Assembly (NCBI RefSeq): GCF_018449655.1 | Contig: NZ_JAAVUX010000006.1 | Location: 124,001-188,000 of the forward strand | Source: Pseudomonas sp. dw_358 | GTDB taxonomy: Bacteria; Pseudomonadota; Gammaproteobacteria; Pseudomonadales; Pseudomonadaceae | DNA length: 64,000 nt | Reading direction: 5' to 3' | Shown: positions 48,809-61,180 of the stretch, in pieces | Numbering within the stretch: position 1 is the first letter of the stretch | Layout of the letters: each line of letters opens with the position of its first letter | Position numbers and translations under genes: made by a program | The notes under the pieces: model-generated | Database searches by the model: none | What the model saw: the letters and a program-made list of their open reading frames with translations, nothing else | Told to the model about the DNA's origin: nothing

Positions 48809-49621
48809 TCACGCGCTGGCGGCCAACAGCAGGTCCACGCCTTGCTTGCGGATGGCCTCTGCGGCGGCTTCGGCCAACGAGTCATCAGTGATGATGACGT
48901 CGAACTGTTCCAGTGCGGCAATCTTGTACATGCCAAAGGTGCCGTATTTGCTGCTGGTGGCGATCAGTACGTTCTGCGAAGCCGCCTGCATGGCCACTTG
49001 CTTGACCTCGACTTTCAGCGCTGAAGGCGTCGTGGTGCCTCGGTTCAGGTCCCAGGAACTGGTGGACATGAACGCGATGTCGGTGGCGATCTGGCGCAAG
49101 GTGGCCGCCGCCAGCCCGCCCACGCAGGAGCGATTCGGATGGTCGAGCAGGCCGCCGGTGTGAATCACGGCGACGTGCACGGCGTCCGCCAATGCCTGGA
49201 CGATGCCGAAGTCGTTGGTGATCACGGTCATGCCGGTGCGGGCCACAATGTGCGGGACGATTTCCAGGGTGGTGGTGCCTGCGTCGAGGTACACCGTCAT
49301 GTCATCGTGCAACAGGCCGGCGGCCAATTGCGCCATGCCCTGCTTATGGACTTGCTCCACCACCGCCTTGGACTGGTGGCTGGGTTCGCTGTGCACCTGG
49401 CTGGCAATGCGCACGCCGCCGGTGACCGAATAAGCTCGGCCTTCCTGCTCCAGCAGGGCAATGTCGCGGCGTACGGTCATGTGCGAACAGTCGAACATCT
49501 CCATCAGTTGATGAACGCTGAGCACCTGATACTTGCGCAGTTGCCGCAGGATCTGCTCGCGCCGCTGGGCGGGAATCATCGGCGCGCCTGTGCGCAGGGC
49601 GCTGTCGTCTTCGGTCGACAT
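48809..49621 (-). CDS. DeoR family transcriptional regulator of the tetronate operon
   Basis: A 270-residue repressor-type protein. A winged HTH starts at IPAQRREQILRQLRKYQVLS, with recognition helix CSHMTVRRDIALLEQEG; the C-terminal DeoRC domain contains VYLDAGTTTLEIVPH, the sugar-phosphate pocket. Family logic suggests the inducer is a phosphorylated or oxidised tetronate intermediate. It lies directly upstream of the ltnD operon on the same strand, separated by its own terminator and an operator-like repeat. Confidence 0.88.
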   Translation of the reverse strand: MSTEDDSALRTGAPMIPAQRREQILRQLRKYQVLSVHQLMEMFDCSHMTVRRDIALLEQEGRAYSVTGGVRIASQVHSEPSHQSKAVVEQVHKQGMAQLAAGLLHDDMTVYLDAGTTTLEIVPHIVARTGMTVITNDFGIVQALADAVHVAVIHTGGLLDHPNRSCVGGLAAATLRQIATDIAFMSTSSWDLNRGTTTPSALKVEVKQVAMQAASQNVLIATSSKYGTFGMYKIAALEQFDVIITDDSLAEAAAEAIRKQGVDLLLAASA

Positions 49622-49662
49622 TCGGGGTCTCGGGGGTGGAAATCAGGTGGGTACTTTACACC

Positions 49663-50835
49663 TCACCGCGTAATTCCGTCCGTTCGCAAGGCCTGCTGCC
49701 TCTGCCGGTAGATAAAGAACAGCGCCGTTACCAAGGTCAACACCCCGCAAATCGCCCCCGTCCATGGCAAGTCCGCAAGGTTCGCGCCGCTGGCGACCAC
49801 GACGCCACCCAGCCATGCACCGATGGCATTGCCCAGGTTGAAGGCGCTCTGGTTCAGTGTCGAGCCCAGGTTGGGCGCCTCATGCGCCTGGTCGATGATC
49901 AGCAACTGCAGCATCGGGCACAGGGCAAACGCGAAAACCCCCCATAGCACCAGCGTGATGGCCGCCGGAATCAGCAGGTGGCTGGTCTGACTGAAGGCCG
50001 CCATGGTCAGCACCACCGCCAGCGCCATGGCCACCAGGGATGGCAGCAGCCGCGTATCCGCCAGGCGGCCGCCCAGCATGCTTCCGCCGGTCAGGCCGAC
50101 ACCGAACAGCAGCAGCATCAAGGTCACGCCATGGGGCGCGATGCCGGTCACTCCCTGCAGGATCGGCGCAATGTAGGTGAACACGCTGAACAGGCTGGTG
50201 GAAGCCATCACGCTCATGCCCAGGGACAGCAGCACGTTGCCCTTGCGCAGCACGCGGAACTCCCGAGCCAGGTTGCCCTTCTCCATGGGAATGACCCTGG
50301 GCAGCCAGATGATCTGTGCCAGCAGCGCCACCAGGCCAATGACCGCCACTGCCCAGAAAGTCGAGCGCCAGCCGGCGAACTGTCCCAATGCTGTTCCCAG
50401 CGGTACGCCCAGCACGTTGGCCAGGGTCAACCCGGTGAACATCATCGAGATGGCCTGGGCGCGCTTGTTGGGCGCCACCAGCCCGGCGGCGACCACCGAG
50501 CCGATGCCGAAGAATGCACCATGGCACAGAGCAGTGATGACCCGCGCCGCCATCAGCGACAGATAATCGGGCGCCAGAGCGCAGAGTACGTTGCCGAGAA
50601 TGAACATCACGGTCATGCCCAACAAAGTGGCCTTGCGCGGCATGTTGGCGGTGGCCACCGCAAGAATCGGCGCACCGAACACCACACCCAGGGCGTAGCC
50701 GGTGATCAACAGGCCGGCACGGGGAATGGTGATGTGCAAGTCATTGGCGACATCGGGCAGCAGGCCCATGATAACGAATTCGGTGGTGCCGATACCGAAG
50801 GCGGCAACGGCGAGCGCAAACAGGGCAAGAGGCAT
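49663..50835 (-). CDS. MFS transporter, sugar/drug efflux type (AraJ-like, DHA1)
   Basis: A 390-residue transporter with about 12 membrane helices. The ATG at 50835 starts MPLALFALAVAAFGIGTTEFVIMGLLPDV, where FGIGTTEFV is typical of the AraJ/YdhP exporter family; an upstream in-frame extension is not credible. The conserved loop after helix 2 (GAPILAVATANMPRK) matches motif A. Substrates may be sugars, arabinose-like compounds or drugs and cannot be assigned. It is upstream of the deoR gene by 41 bp but functionally unlinked as far as visible. Confidence 0.88.
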   Translation of the reverse strand: MPLALFALAVAAFGIGTTEFVIMGLLPDVANDLHITIPRAGLLITGYALGVVFGAPILAVATANMPRKATLLGMTVMFILGNVLCALAPDYLSLMAARVITALCHGAFFGIGSVVAAGLVAPNKRAQAISMMFTGLTLANVLGVPLGTALGQFAGWRSTFWAVAVIGLVALLAQIIWLPRVIPMEKGNLAREFRVLRKGNVLLSLGMSVMASTSLFSVFTYIAPILQGVTGIAPHGVTLMLLLFGVGLTGGSMLGGRLADTRLLPSLVAMALAVVLTMAAFSQTSHLLIPAAITLVLWGVFAFALCPMLQLLIIDQAHEAPNLGSTLNQSAFNLGNAIGAWLGGVVVASGANLADLPWTGAICGVLTLVTALFFIYRQRQQALRTDGITR

Positions 50836-51052
50836 GCGACGTGACTCATAGTGGACGTGAGTGGGCGTGCGCGTGCTGGCTGCCGGGGGCAGAAAGCGGG
50901 AATTATTAAAATAGGAACGTGACGCGAACTGGTAAAACAGGTAACACCCGGTATTAACGGCCGGGCGCTCTATCCGTAGTATATCGAGCACTTTGGTGAC
51001 GGCGAATTCCATTCACCTCAGGAAAACTTCACATTCAACCTCAGGAACAAGC

Positions 51053-51439
51053 ATGACCACAGCATTCTGGTGTGTCCTCATTGCCATCTGCCTGCCCTAT
51101 GTCTGCACCAGTATTGCCAAATTCAGAAGTGGCAAGTTCGGTGCCCGGGCCAACCACGATCCCAGGGCATTTCTCGATGCCCTTGAAGGAATGCCGAGAC
51201 GGGCTAATGCTGCCCAGCTCAACAGCTTCGAAGCGCTTCCCGCCTTCGCCGCTGCCGTGATCATTGCTCATCTGTCCGGGCACGCACAGCAGGTGACCCA
51301 GGATGTGCTGGCGGTGATGTTCATCACGGCACGGCTGCTCTACATCGTTTGCTACCTGGCGGATTGGGCGAAGCTGCGTTCGCTGGTCTGGTTTGCAAGT
51401 CTGGCGATTATTATCGCGCTCTTCGTAGTGTCGGCCTGA
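51053..51439 (+). CDS. MAPEG family membrane protein
   Basis: A 128-residue protein with four hydrophobic helices. NAAQLNSFEALPAFAAAVIIAH is the MAPEG core, where the Asn/Glu residues bind glutathione in eukaryotic relatives, and ITARLLYIVCYLADW holds the conserved Arg/Tyr. Bacterial members often have glutathione S-transferase or peroxidase-like activity, but none is shown here. The ATG at 51053 follows AGGAA. It is divergent from the MFS gene; its stop lies immediately next to that of the convergent DUF1090 gene. Confidence 0.88.
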   Translation: MTTAFWCVLIAICLPYVCTSIAKFRSGKFGARANHDPRAFLDALEGMPRRANAAQLNSFEALPAFAAAVIIAHLSGHAQQVTQDVLAVMFITARLLYIVCYLADWAKLRSLVWFASLAIIIALFVVSA

Positions 51440-51835
51440 TCAGCGGCTGAGCTCGTCGGTCGCCTCCTGCAGTTCCTTGCGCGACGCGGCGAGTTTTTCT
51501 TTGCGCGTGTTGATTTTGTCGGCGTCGCCTTTTTTCATTGCCTTGTCGAGATCGGCCTGACGCTGAGCCACTTCATGGCGGGCACTGAGCACCTTGTTTT
51601 CTCTCTCTTTCTTCAAGGAGGCCTCAGTGCAGTGGCTGTTGCTCTGCTTGAGGGCCTTTTCCAGCCCAGCGAGCTGATTCTGGTTACCGGCCGCTTTGGC
51701 CTGATCGATCTGGGTGCGGATATCCTGCTGCTTAGCCGCACAACCGGTCATGGCTGGAGCGGTTTGAGCGGCCAGCAGGGTGGGCGAGGCAACAGCGCAG
51801 AATGCCGTCAGCGTCAGGGCGCACATCAGTTTCAT
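51440..51835 (-). CDS. DUF1090 family secreted small protein
   Basis: A 131-residue exported protein. The signal peptide (MKLMCALTLTAFCAVASPTLLA) is followed by two conserved Cys (TGCAAKQQDI and SNSHCTEAS) and a long Lys/Glu/Arg-rich coiled coil with the pattern expected of DUF1090 (YqjC-like). Function unknown; such proteins are periplasmic and often stress-linked. Its stop codon abuts the MAPEG stop with no gap, so the two transcripts converge tightly. Confidence 0.82.
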   Translation of the reverse strand: MKLMCALTLTAFCAVASPTLLAAQTAPAMTGCAAKQQDIRTQIDQAKAAGNQNQLAGLEKALKQSNSHCTEASLKKERENKVLSARHEVAQRQADLDKAMKKGDADKINTRKEKLAASRKELQEATDELSR

Positions 51836-51873
51836 AGGTAGCTCCGTGGAAATGTTCGTCATTGAATAGCGGA

Positions 51874-54577
<2,704 letters not shown>

Positions 54578-54610
54578 CCCTGACCCTGTTCTTTGATCCG
54601 AGAGGCCTGC

Positions 54611-55621
54611 ATGAAATTGTTCAAGACCTTGCTGGGCAGCGCGTTGCTTGCCTTGACCCTGCTGGCGCAGCAGGCCCCGGCTGCTGCGCCGGCACCGATC
54701 CATTTTGGCGACATCACCTGGGAGTCCGGGAGCCTGATCACTGAAGTGCTGCGCCTGATCGTCGAGAAAGGCTACGGCTACCCGACCGATACCTTGCCGG
54801 GCAGCACCGTGAGCCTCGAAGCCGCGCTGGCGAAAAACGACATCCAGGTGATCGGCGAGGAGTGGGCCGGGCGCAGCCCTGCATGGGTCAAGGCCCAGGC
54901 GGAGGGCAAGGTTTTCGGCCTGGGCGATACTGTCAAGGGCGCCACCGAAGGTTGGTGGGTGCCCGAATACGTGGTCAAAGGGGATGCCGAGCGCGGTATC
55001 AAGCCCATGGCGCCGGACCTCAAGTCGGTGTCTGACTTGCCCCGTTACAAGGATGTGTTCCGCGACCCGGAGCAGCCCGACCACGGACGCTTTCTCAACA
55101 GCCCCAGCGGCTGGACTTCGGAGATCGTCAACAGCCAGAAGCTCAAGGCGTATGGCTTGACGGACAGCTACACCAATTTCCGCACCGGCTCCGGTGCGGC
55201 CCTTGATGCCGAGATTGCTTCGTCGATTCGCCGGGGACAGCCGGTTCTGTTCTATTACTGGTCGCCTACACCGCTGTTGGGCCGCTTCAAGTTGATCAAG
55301 CTGGAAGAGCCGCCCTTTGATCCGGAAGCGTGGAAGACGCTGGCCGATGCCAGCAACCCAAACCCGCGCCCGACCCGCTCGATGCCGGCCAAGCTGACCA
55401 TCGGCGTGTCAGAGCCGTTCAAAGCGCAGTACCCGGACCTGGTGAGCTTTTTCGACAAGGTCGATATCCCCATCGACCTGTTGAACAAGACCTTGGCGGG
55501 GATGAGCGAGAAGCATCTGGAGCCCAAGGCCGTGGCCGAGGCGTTCTTGCGCGAGCAGCCGCAGGTGTGGAAAGCCTGGGTGCCGGGAGATGTGGCGGAC
55601 AAGGTCAGCAAGTCATTGTAG
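54611..55621 (+). CDS. Quaternary-amine (glycine betaine type) ABC transporter binding protein, orphan
   Basis: A 336-residue exported protein: signal peptide MKLFKTLLGSALLALTLLAQ with cleavage near AAA (about residue 26), then an OpuAC-type domain (IHFGDITWESGSLITEVLRLI, GEEWAGRSPAW, YYWSPTPLLGRF). Trp residues in WESG, EEW and YYWSP could form an aromatic box for quaternary amines. The ATP-binding and permease subunits are not encoded nearby; orphan betaine/choline binding proteins that share a core transporter are known in Pseudomonas. The ligand cannot be assigned. Confidence 0.88.
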   Translation: MKLFKTLLGSALLALTLLAQQAPAAAPAPIHFGDITWESGSLITEVLRLIVEKGYGYPTDTLPGSTVSLEAALAKNDIQVIGEEWAGRSPAWVKAQAEGKVFGLGDTVKGATEGWWVPEYVVKGDAERGIKPMAPDLKSVSDLPRYKDVFRDPEQPDHGRFLNSPSGWTSEIVNSQKLKAYGLTDSYTNFRTGSGAALDAEIASSIRRGQPVLFYYWSPTPLLGRFKLIKLEEPPFDPEAWKTLADASNPNPRPTRSMPAKLTIGVSEPFKAQYPDLVSFFDKVDIPIDLLNKTLAGMSEKHLEPKAVAEAFLREQPQVWKAWVPGDVADKVSKSL

Positions 55622-55624
55622 CGG

Positions 55625-55662
55625 TGTCGTACCCGTCGGGGTTGCCCGCGACGGGTACGACA
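55625..55662. terminator. 14-bp-stem hairpin between the betaine-type binding protein and metK
   Basis: TGTCGTACCCGTCG and CGACGGGTACGACA are perfect 14-bp arms with a 10-nt loop, starting 3 bp after the plus-strand stop codon and ending 16 bp before the convergent metK stop. There is no T run; it probably terminates or stabilises both transcripts. Confidence 0.75.
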
Positions 55663-55678
55663 TGGTCTTTGTCCGAAA

Positions 55679-56869
55679 TCAGATTCCGGCGGCAGCCCGC
55701 AAGGCATCCGCTCGATCAGTTCGTTCCCAAGTGAAGGCGGTGAAGGTGTCATCGCCCACGGTCTTCTCGAACGGTATGCGACCGAAGTGACCGTATGCCG
55801 CGGTCTCCTGGTACATCGGGTGCAGCAGATCCAGCATGGTGGTGATCGCGTACGGACGCAGGTCGAAGTGTTCGCGCACCAGGTTGATGATCTTGTCGTC
55901 GCTGATCTTGCCGGTGCCGAAGGTGTTGATGGAAATCGAGGTCGGCAGGGCCACGCCGATGGCGTAGGACACCTGGATTTCGCAGCGCTCGGCAAGGCCC
56001 GCGGCAACGATGTTCTTGGCTACGTAGCGACCGGCATAGGCAGCAGAACGGTCAACCTTGGACGGGTCCTTGCCGGAGAACGCGCCGCCACCGTGACGGG
56101 CCATGCCGCCGTAGCTGTCGACGATGATCTTGCGCCCGGTCAGGCCACAGTCGCCCACCGGGCCACCGATGATGAAGTTGCCGGTCGGGTTGATGTGGAA
56201 TTGAGTATCCTTGTGCAGCAGCTCGGCGGGCAGCACGTGCTTGACGATCAGCTCCATCACTCCCTCGCGCAGGTCCTTGTAGGACACCTCCGGGTTGTGT
56301 TGCGTCGACAGCACGATGGCGTCGATGCCCACCACTTTGCCGCCTTCGTAACGGCAAGTGACCTGGGATTTGGCGTCCGGACGCAGCCAGGGAAGCAGGC
56401 CTGACTTGCGTGCTTCGGCCTGGCGCTGCACCAACTGGTGGGAGAAGGTGATCGGTGCTGGCATCAACACGTCGGTTTCATTGCTGGCGTAGCCGAACAT
56501 CAGGCCCTGATCACCGGCGCCCTGGTCTTCCGGCTTGCTGCGGTCAACGCCTTGGGCGATGTCCACCGACTGTTTGCCGATGATGTTCATGACGGCGCAG
56601 GTTGCACCGTCAAAGCCGACGTCGGAGCTGTTGTAGCCGATGTCGATGATGACGTTGCGCACGATCTCTTCGAGGTCGACCCAGGCCGAGGTGGTCACTT
56701 CGCCGGCGATGATTGCCACGCCGGTTTTCACCAGCGTTTCGCACGCGACGCGGGCGAACTTGTCTTCGGCGATGATGGCGTCGAGCACCGCATCGGAAAT
56801 CTGGTCGGCAATCTTGTCCGGATGCCCTTCAGACACGGACTCGGAGGTGAAAAGTGAGTATTCGCTCAT
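55679..56869 (-). CDS. metK: S-adenosylmethionine synthetase MetK
   Basis: Makes SAM from methionine and ATP. The 396-residue length is standard. Motifs are [16 protein letters not shown] near the N-terminus (catalytic His, metal Asp), the flexible-loop region [12 protein letters not shown], and [16 protein letters not shown] (phosphate-binding Lys). It follows the ArsR/methyltransferase gene by 18 bp, so the two form one unit, an arrangement conserved in Pseudomonas. Confidence 0.97.
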   Translation of the reverse strand: MSEYSLFTSESVSEGHPDKIADQISDAVLDAIIAEDKFARVACETLVKTGVAIIAGEVTTSAWVDLEEIVRNVIIDIGYNSSDVGFDGATCAVMNIIGKQSVDIAQGVDRSKPEDQGAGDQGLMFGYASNETDVLMPAPITFSHQLVQRQAEARKSGLLPWLRPDAKSQVTCRYEGGKVVGIDAIVLSTQHNPEVSYKDLREGVMELIVKHVLPAELLHKDTQFHINPTGNFIIGGPVGDCGLTGRKIIVDSYGGMARHGGGAFSGKDPSKVDRSAAYAGRYVAKNIVAAGLAERCEIQVSYAIGVALPTSISINTFGTGKISDDKIINLVREHFDLRPYAITTMLDLLHPMYQETAAYGHFGRIPFEKTVGDDTFTAFTWERTDRADALRAAAGI

Positions 56870-56887
56870 CTCGATGGTTTCCTGAAT

Positions 56888-57883
56888 TTACCGATGGTGA
56901 TTGTCGCCAGCCGGCCGCTGAAAATGGCGGACCTGTATCTGGAAACCATTACGTAAGCCTACATAGAGGCTTTCCCCGGGGGTGAGTCCCGCAGCGCAGG
57001 CCCAGCGGGCCAGCTCTTCCTGTTCGAAACCCAACCAGAGATCACCGCAAGCCTCCCTGGCCCAGCTCTGGTTGTGACTGCATAATTCTGTAATCAGCAG
57101 GCTGCCACCGGGTTCGAGGTGGTCAGCCAGATGTTTGAGCGCCTGCGCGGGGTCGCTGAAGTGGTGCAGAACCATGTTCAGCACCACGCAATCTGCGTGC
57201 GCTTCGAAGTCGCCCAACGCGTCGGCCAGCTGCAACCGGACATTGTGCAGGTGCTCGCGCTCGCACACCTGGCGAGCGAGGTCGAGCATCTCTGCGCTGT
57301 TGTCCAGCGCGGTCACCTGAGCGAAGCGCCGCGCCAGCTCGGGCAGAAAGCCGCCGTCACCGGGGCCTACTTCCAGGGCCGTTGCGGCGGGGGCGAAACT
57401 CAGCTTGTCGAGCAAGGCCAGCAGGCTGTCGCGATACTGCGGCAGGCCGGCGATCAGGTCTTGCTGAGCTCGAAACTTTTCTTCCATGCGCGAGAAAAAA
57501 TGCTCGCTGGCGGCGGATCGCTGGCGCTGGACCAGGGCCATGCGCGCCTGCACTTCCACCGGCAGTTGCAGGCTTTCGACTTCTTCGAGCAGGGCGGTGT
57601 GCAGGCGACCCCCAAGTTCCAAAGGCTGTGGCAGGGCGCGTCGGTAGAAAATCGCATTGCCTTCGCGCCGCGTGGCCACCAATTCGGCCTGAGCCAGCAC
57701 TTTCAGATGATGGCTCATCCCAGACTGGCCGATGGCGAACATCTGTGCCAGCTCCAGCACGCCGAAGGAGTCATTGGCCAACGCGCGCAGCACGTTCAGG
57801 CGCAGCGGATCGCCACCGGCCTTGCACAGGGCGGCGAGGTTGTCACTGGCATCATGGCCTATAGTCGAGGCGCGCATATTCAT
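56888..57883 (-). CDS. sahR: ArsR family regulator fused to a SAM-dependent methyltransferase domain (SahR-like)
   Basis: A 331-residue fusion. Residues about 15-95 are an ArsR-type winged HTH (QSGMSHHLKVLAQAELV is the recognition region). Residues about 160-300 are a class I methyltransferase fold with motif I ALEVGPGDGG (E171 to G177). ArsR-methyltransferase fusions located beside SAM-cycle genes are the SahR family, repressors that respond to SAH. The position upstream of metK, and a palindrome between it and tktA, agree. Whether the domain is catalytic or only a sensor is not visible. Confidence 0.8.
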   Translation of the reverse strand: MNMRASTIGHDASDNLAALCKAGGDPLRLNVLRALANDSFGVLELAQMFAIGQSGMSHHLKVLAQAELVATRREGNAIFYRRALPQPLELGGRLHTALLEEVESLQLPVEVQARMALVQRQRSAASEHFFSRMEEKFRAQQDLIAGLPQYRDSLLALLDKLSFAPAATALEVGPGDGGFLPELARRFAQVTALDNSAEMLDLARQVCEREHLHNVRLQLADALGDFEAHADCVVLNMVLHHFSDPAQALKHLADHLEPGGSLLITELCSHNQSWAREACGDLWLGFEQEELARWACAAGLTPGESLYVGLRNGFQIQVRHFQRPAGDNHHR

Positions 57884-57923
57884 AACCCCGAAGTCTAGAG
57901 ACCGCCGGGCGTGGTCGCAAGGC

Positions 57924-57947
57924 CAATATCAAAATGTTTTGATATTG
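57924..57947. promoter_or_regulatory. Perfect 11-bp-arm palindrome, candidate SahR-type operator
   Basis: CAATATCAAAA and TTTTGATATTG are exact inverted copies around a central TG. It lies 41 bp upstream of the ArsR-methyltransferase start and 87 bp upstream of tktA. It is AT-rich in a GC-rich genome and has the dyad form of ArsR-family operators, so it may control metK by autoregulation and perhaps tktA. Confidence 0.75.
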
Positions 57948-58033
57948 AGTTTGCGCAATCTGTCATTGCCCAGAGGCCTGTGCCTAATGGAAAATGGCCG
58001 TCTTTCTCGATTCAAAACCCCAGGAGATTAGTG

Positions 58034-60031
58034 ATGCCAAGCCGTCGTGAGCGTGCCAATGCCATCCGTGCCTTGAGCATGGATGCCGTGCAGAAAGCCA
58101 ACAGCGGCCATCCCGGTGCCCCCATGGGCATGGCGGATATTGCCGAGGTGCTGTGGCGCGACTTCCTGAAGCACAATCCCAGCAACCCGTCCTTCGCCAA
58201 CCGCGACCGTTTCATCATGTCCAACGGTCATGGCTCGATGCTGGTCTATTCGCTGCTGCACCTGACCGGTTACGACCTGTCCATCGACGACCTGAAGAAT
58301 TTCCGCCAGCTGCACAGCCGCACCCCGGGCCACCCGGAATATGGCTATACACCCGGTGTCGAAACCACCACCGGCCCGCTGGGCCAAGGTCTGGCCAACG
58401 CGGTGGGTTTTGCCATCGCCGAGAAAGTGCTGGGCGCGCAGTTCAACCGTGACGGGCACAACATCGTCGACCACAATACTTATGTGTTCCTCGGCGATGG
58501 CTGCATGATGGAAGGCATCTCCCATGAAGTCAGCGCATTGGCTGGCACTCTGGGCCTGGGCAAACTCATCGCGTTCTACGATGACAACGGCATCTCCATC
58601 GACGGTCACGTCGAGGGCTGGTTCACCGACGACACCCCCAAGCGTTTCGAAGCTTATAACTGGCAAGTGATCCGCAACGTCGACGGCCACGATGCCGACG
58701 AGATCAAGACCGCCATCGAAACCGCGCGCAAGAGCGATCAGCCGACGCTGATCTGCTGCAAGACCATCATCGGTTTCGGCTCGCCGAACAAGCAGGGCAA
58801 GGAAGAGTCCCACGGTGCCGCTCTGGGCGCCGACGAAATTGCCCTGACCCGCGCGGCGCTGAAGTGGAACCACGCGCCGTTCGAAATTCCGGCGGACATC
58901 TACGCCGAGTGGGACGCCAAGGAAGCCGGCGCTGCTGCCGAAGCCGAGTGGAACCAGCGTTTCGCAGCCTATTCCGCCGAGCATCCGGCCCTGGCCAACG
59001 AATTCATCCGCCGCATGAGTGGCGAGCTGCCAGCCGACTTCTCCGAGAAGGCCGATGCGTACATCGCCGAAGTGGTCGCCAAGGGTGAAACCATCGCCAG
59101 CCGCAAGGCCAGCCAGAACACCCTCAACGCGTTTGGTCCGCTGCTGCCCGAGTTCCTCGGCGGTTCGGCCGACCTCGCGGCTTCCAACCTGACCCTGTGG
59201 AAAGGTTGCAAGGGCATCGAGGCCGATGACGCGGCCGGTAATTATCTGTTCTACGGCGTGCGCGAGTTCGGAATGAGCGCCATCATGAATGGCATTGCCC
59301 TGCACGGCGGTTTCGTGCCGTACGGCGCGACTTTCCTGATCTTCATGGAATACGCACGCAATGCCGTGCGCATGTCGGCGCTGATGAAAAAGCGCGTGCT
59401 GTATGTGTACACCCACGACTCCATCGGTCTGGGCGAAGACGGTCCGACCCACCAGCCGATCGAGCAATTGACCAGTCTGCGCACCACGCCGAACCTGGAC
59501 ACCTGGCGCCCGGCGGATGCGGTCGAGTCGGCCGTGGCCTGGAAGTACGCCATCGAGCGCAATGACGGTCCTTCGGCACTGATCTTCTCCCGCCAGAACC
59601 TGCAGCACCAGCAGCGCGATGCGCAGCAACTGAGCGACATCACCCGTGGTGGCTACGTGCTCAAGGATTGCGTTGGCGAGCCGGAGCTGATCCTGATTGC
59701 CACCGGTTCCGAAGTGGGCCTGGCGGTGCAGGCATACGATCACCTGACCGGCGAAGGCCGTAATGTGCGTGTGGTCTCGATCCCGTGCACTTCGGTGTTC
59801 GACGCTCAGGATGCTGCCTACAAGCAGGCCGTTTTGCCTCTGCAGGTAGGCGCTCGTATCGCCATCGAAGCGGCCCATGCCGACTTTTGGTACAAGTACG
59901 TGGGCCTGGAAGGCCGCGTGATCGGCATGACCACCTTCGGTGAGTCGGGTCCGGCCAACCAGCTGTTCGAAGAGTTCGGGTTCACTGTGGAGAATATCGT
60001 GGGCATTGCGCAGGAGCTGCTGGAGGACTAA
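58034..60031 (+). CDS. tktA: Transketolase
   Basis: Thiamine-diphosphate enzyme of the pentose phosphate pathway. The ATG at 58034 ([14 protein letters not shown]) has GGAG 7 bp upstream and gives 665 residues, the standard size; the frame is open upstream but through the operator region. Motifs are [11 protein letters not shown] (His for substrate), the ThDP motif [12 protein letters not shown] with the catalytic region near FYDDNG, and REFGMSAI with the cofactor-activating Glu. It starts the tktA-epd-pgk-fba run of central-carbon genes, divergent from the metK unit. Confidence 0.96.
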   Translation: MPSRRERANAIRALSMDAVQKANSGHPGAPMGMADIAEVLWRDFLKHNPSNPSFANRDRFIMSNGHGSMLVYSLLHLTGYDLSIDDLKNFRQLHSRTPGHPEYGYTPGVETTTGPLGQGLANAVGFAIAEKVLGAQFNRDGHNIVDHNTYVFLGDGCMMEGISHEVSALAGTLGLGKLIAFYDDNGISIDGHVEGWFTDDTPKRFEAYNWQVIRNVDGHDADEIKTAIETARKSDQPTLICCKTIIGFGSPNKQGKEESHGAALGADEIALTRAALKWNHAPFEIPADIYAEWDAKEAGAAAEAEWNQRFAAYSAEHPALANEFIRRMSGELPADFSEKADAYIAEVVAKGETIASRKASQNTLNAFGPLLPEFLGGSADLAASNLTLWKGCKGIEADDAAGNYLFYGVREFGMSAIMNGIALHGGFVPYGATFLIFMEYARNAVRMSALMKKRVLYVYTHDSIGLGEDGPTHQPIEQLTSLRTTPNLDTWRPADAVESAVAWKYAIERNDGPSALIFSRQNLQHQQRDAQQLSDITRGGYVLKDCVGEPELILIATGSEVGLAVQAYDHLTGEGRNVRVVSIPCTSVFDAQDAAYKQAVLPLQVGARIAIEAAHADFWYKYVGLEGRVIGMTTFGESGPANQLFEEFGFTVENIVGIAQELLED

Positions 60032-60051
60032 GCACTCTGCCTGTGTTTGCG

Positions 60052-60077
60052 TCGCAGGGGCGCGTGCGCTCCTGCGA
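60052..60077. repeat. Short hairpin after tktA
   Basis: TCGCAGG and CCTGCGA are 7-bp arms with a 12-nt loop, lying between the tktA stop and the epd start. There is no T run; possibly an RNA processing site or partial REP-like relic. Confidence 0.4.
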
Positions 60078-60108
60078 GGTCTCTTACGCCATTAACAGCG
60101 AGTGCCTC

Positions 60109-61176
60109 ATGCCCCAACCGCGTCCTTACAGAGTTGCCCTCAACGGCTACGGCCGTATCGGCCGCTGCGTGCTCCGTGCGCTGATCGAACGTGGCGATGA
60201 TGCACCGTTCGAGGTGGTGGCTCTCAATGACCTGGCGGATCTCGCCAGTCTCGAATACCTGACTCGCTTCGATTCCACCCACGGGCGCTTTCCCGGCAAG
60301 GTGGGCGTGCTTGATGGCGATCTGCACATCAATGACAAGCGCATCAAAGTGCTGCGCAGCGCCACCCCCGAAGTCATCGACTGGGCTGCACTGGACGTGG
60401 ACCTGGTGCTGGAGTGCTCCGGCGCCTGGCACACGCGGGCGGACGGCCAGCGCTTCCTCGATGCCGGTGCCCCGGCGGTGCTGTTTTCCCAGCCCATGGC
60501 CAGCGAAGCCGATGTCGATGCCACGGTGGTCTACGGCATCAACCACGACTGCCTGACCGGAGCCGAGCGCCTGGTCTCCAACGCCTCCTGCACCACCAAC
60601 TGCGGCGTGCCGCTGCTCAGGCTGCTGGACCGCACGGTGGGCATCGAGTTCGTGTCCATCACCACGATTCACTCGGCCATGAACGACCAGCCGGTGATCG
60701 ACGCCTACCATGCCGAGGATCTGCGGCGCACCCGCTCGGCGTTCCAGTCGGTGATCCCCGTGGCCACGGGCCTGGCGCGCGGCATCGAGCGGCTGCTGCC
60801 GGAACTTGCCGGGCGCATTCAGGCCAAAGCTGTGCGCGTGCCGACGGTCAATGTGTCATGCCTGGACATTACCCTGCTGAGTTCCACCGACACCGATGCC
60901 GCCGAGGTCAATCAGATCCTGCGCAGCGCCGCTCTGGACGGGCCTTTGCGGGGCTTGCTGGCTTACACCGAGCTGCCGCACGCCAGTTGTGACTTCAACC
61001 ATGACCCCCATTCGGCCATCGTCGACGCCAGTCAGACCCGGGTTTCCGGCCCGAGGCTGGTCAACCTGCTGGCCTGGTTCGACAACGAGTGGGGTTTTGC
61101 CAATCGCATGCTCGACGTTGCGGGGCATTACCTGGACGTCATGCACACCCAATCCAATACAGGCCACAAGGACTGA
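60109..61176 (+). CDS. epd: Erythrose-4-phosphate dehydrogenase Epd
   Basis: NAD-dependent dehydrogenase of the GAPDH family, 355 residues from the ATG at 60109 ([19 protein letters not shown]). The nucleophile is C161 in SNASCTTNC, with H188 in [10 protein letters not shown]; the [11 protein letters not shown] stretch is more like Epd than GapA, supporting the first committed step of PLP synthesis. The neighbours tktA, pgk and fba match the epd-pgk-fba order of E. coli. GapA function cannot be fully excluded from sequence. Confidence 0.9.
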   Translation: MPQPRPYRVALNGYGRIGRCVLRALIERGDDAPFEVVALNDLADLASLEYLTRFDSTHGRFPGKVGVLDGDLHINDKRIKVLRSATPEVIDWAALDVDLVLECSGAWHTRADGQRFLDAGAPAVLFSQPMASEADVDATVVYGINHDCLTGAERLVSNASCTTNCGVPLLRLLDRTVGIEFVSITTIHSAMNDQPVIDAYHAEDLRRTRSAFQSVIPVATGLARGIERLLPELAGRIQAKAVRVPTVNVSCLDITLLSSTDTDAAEVNQILRSAALDGPLRGLLAYTELPHASCDFNHDPHSAIVDASQTRVSGPRLVNLLAWFDNEWGFANRMLDVAGHYLDVMHTQSNTGHKD

Positions 61177-61180
61177 GACA

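Noticed and set aside
50931..50954. Three GGTAA/GGTAT copies with 9-10 bp spacing between the MFS and MAPEG genes
   Set aside because: Spacing and sequence are loose and no local regulator could be matched, so I could not separate it from chance.
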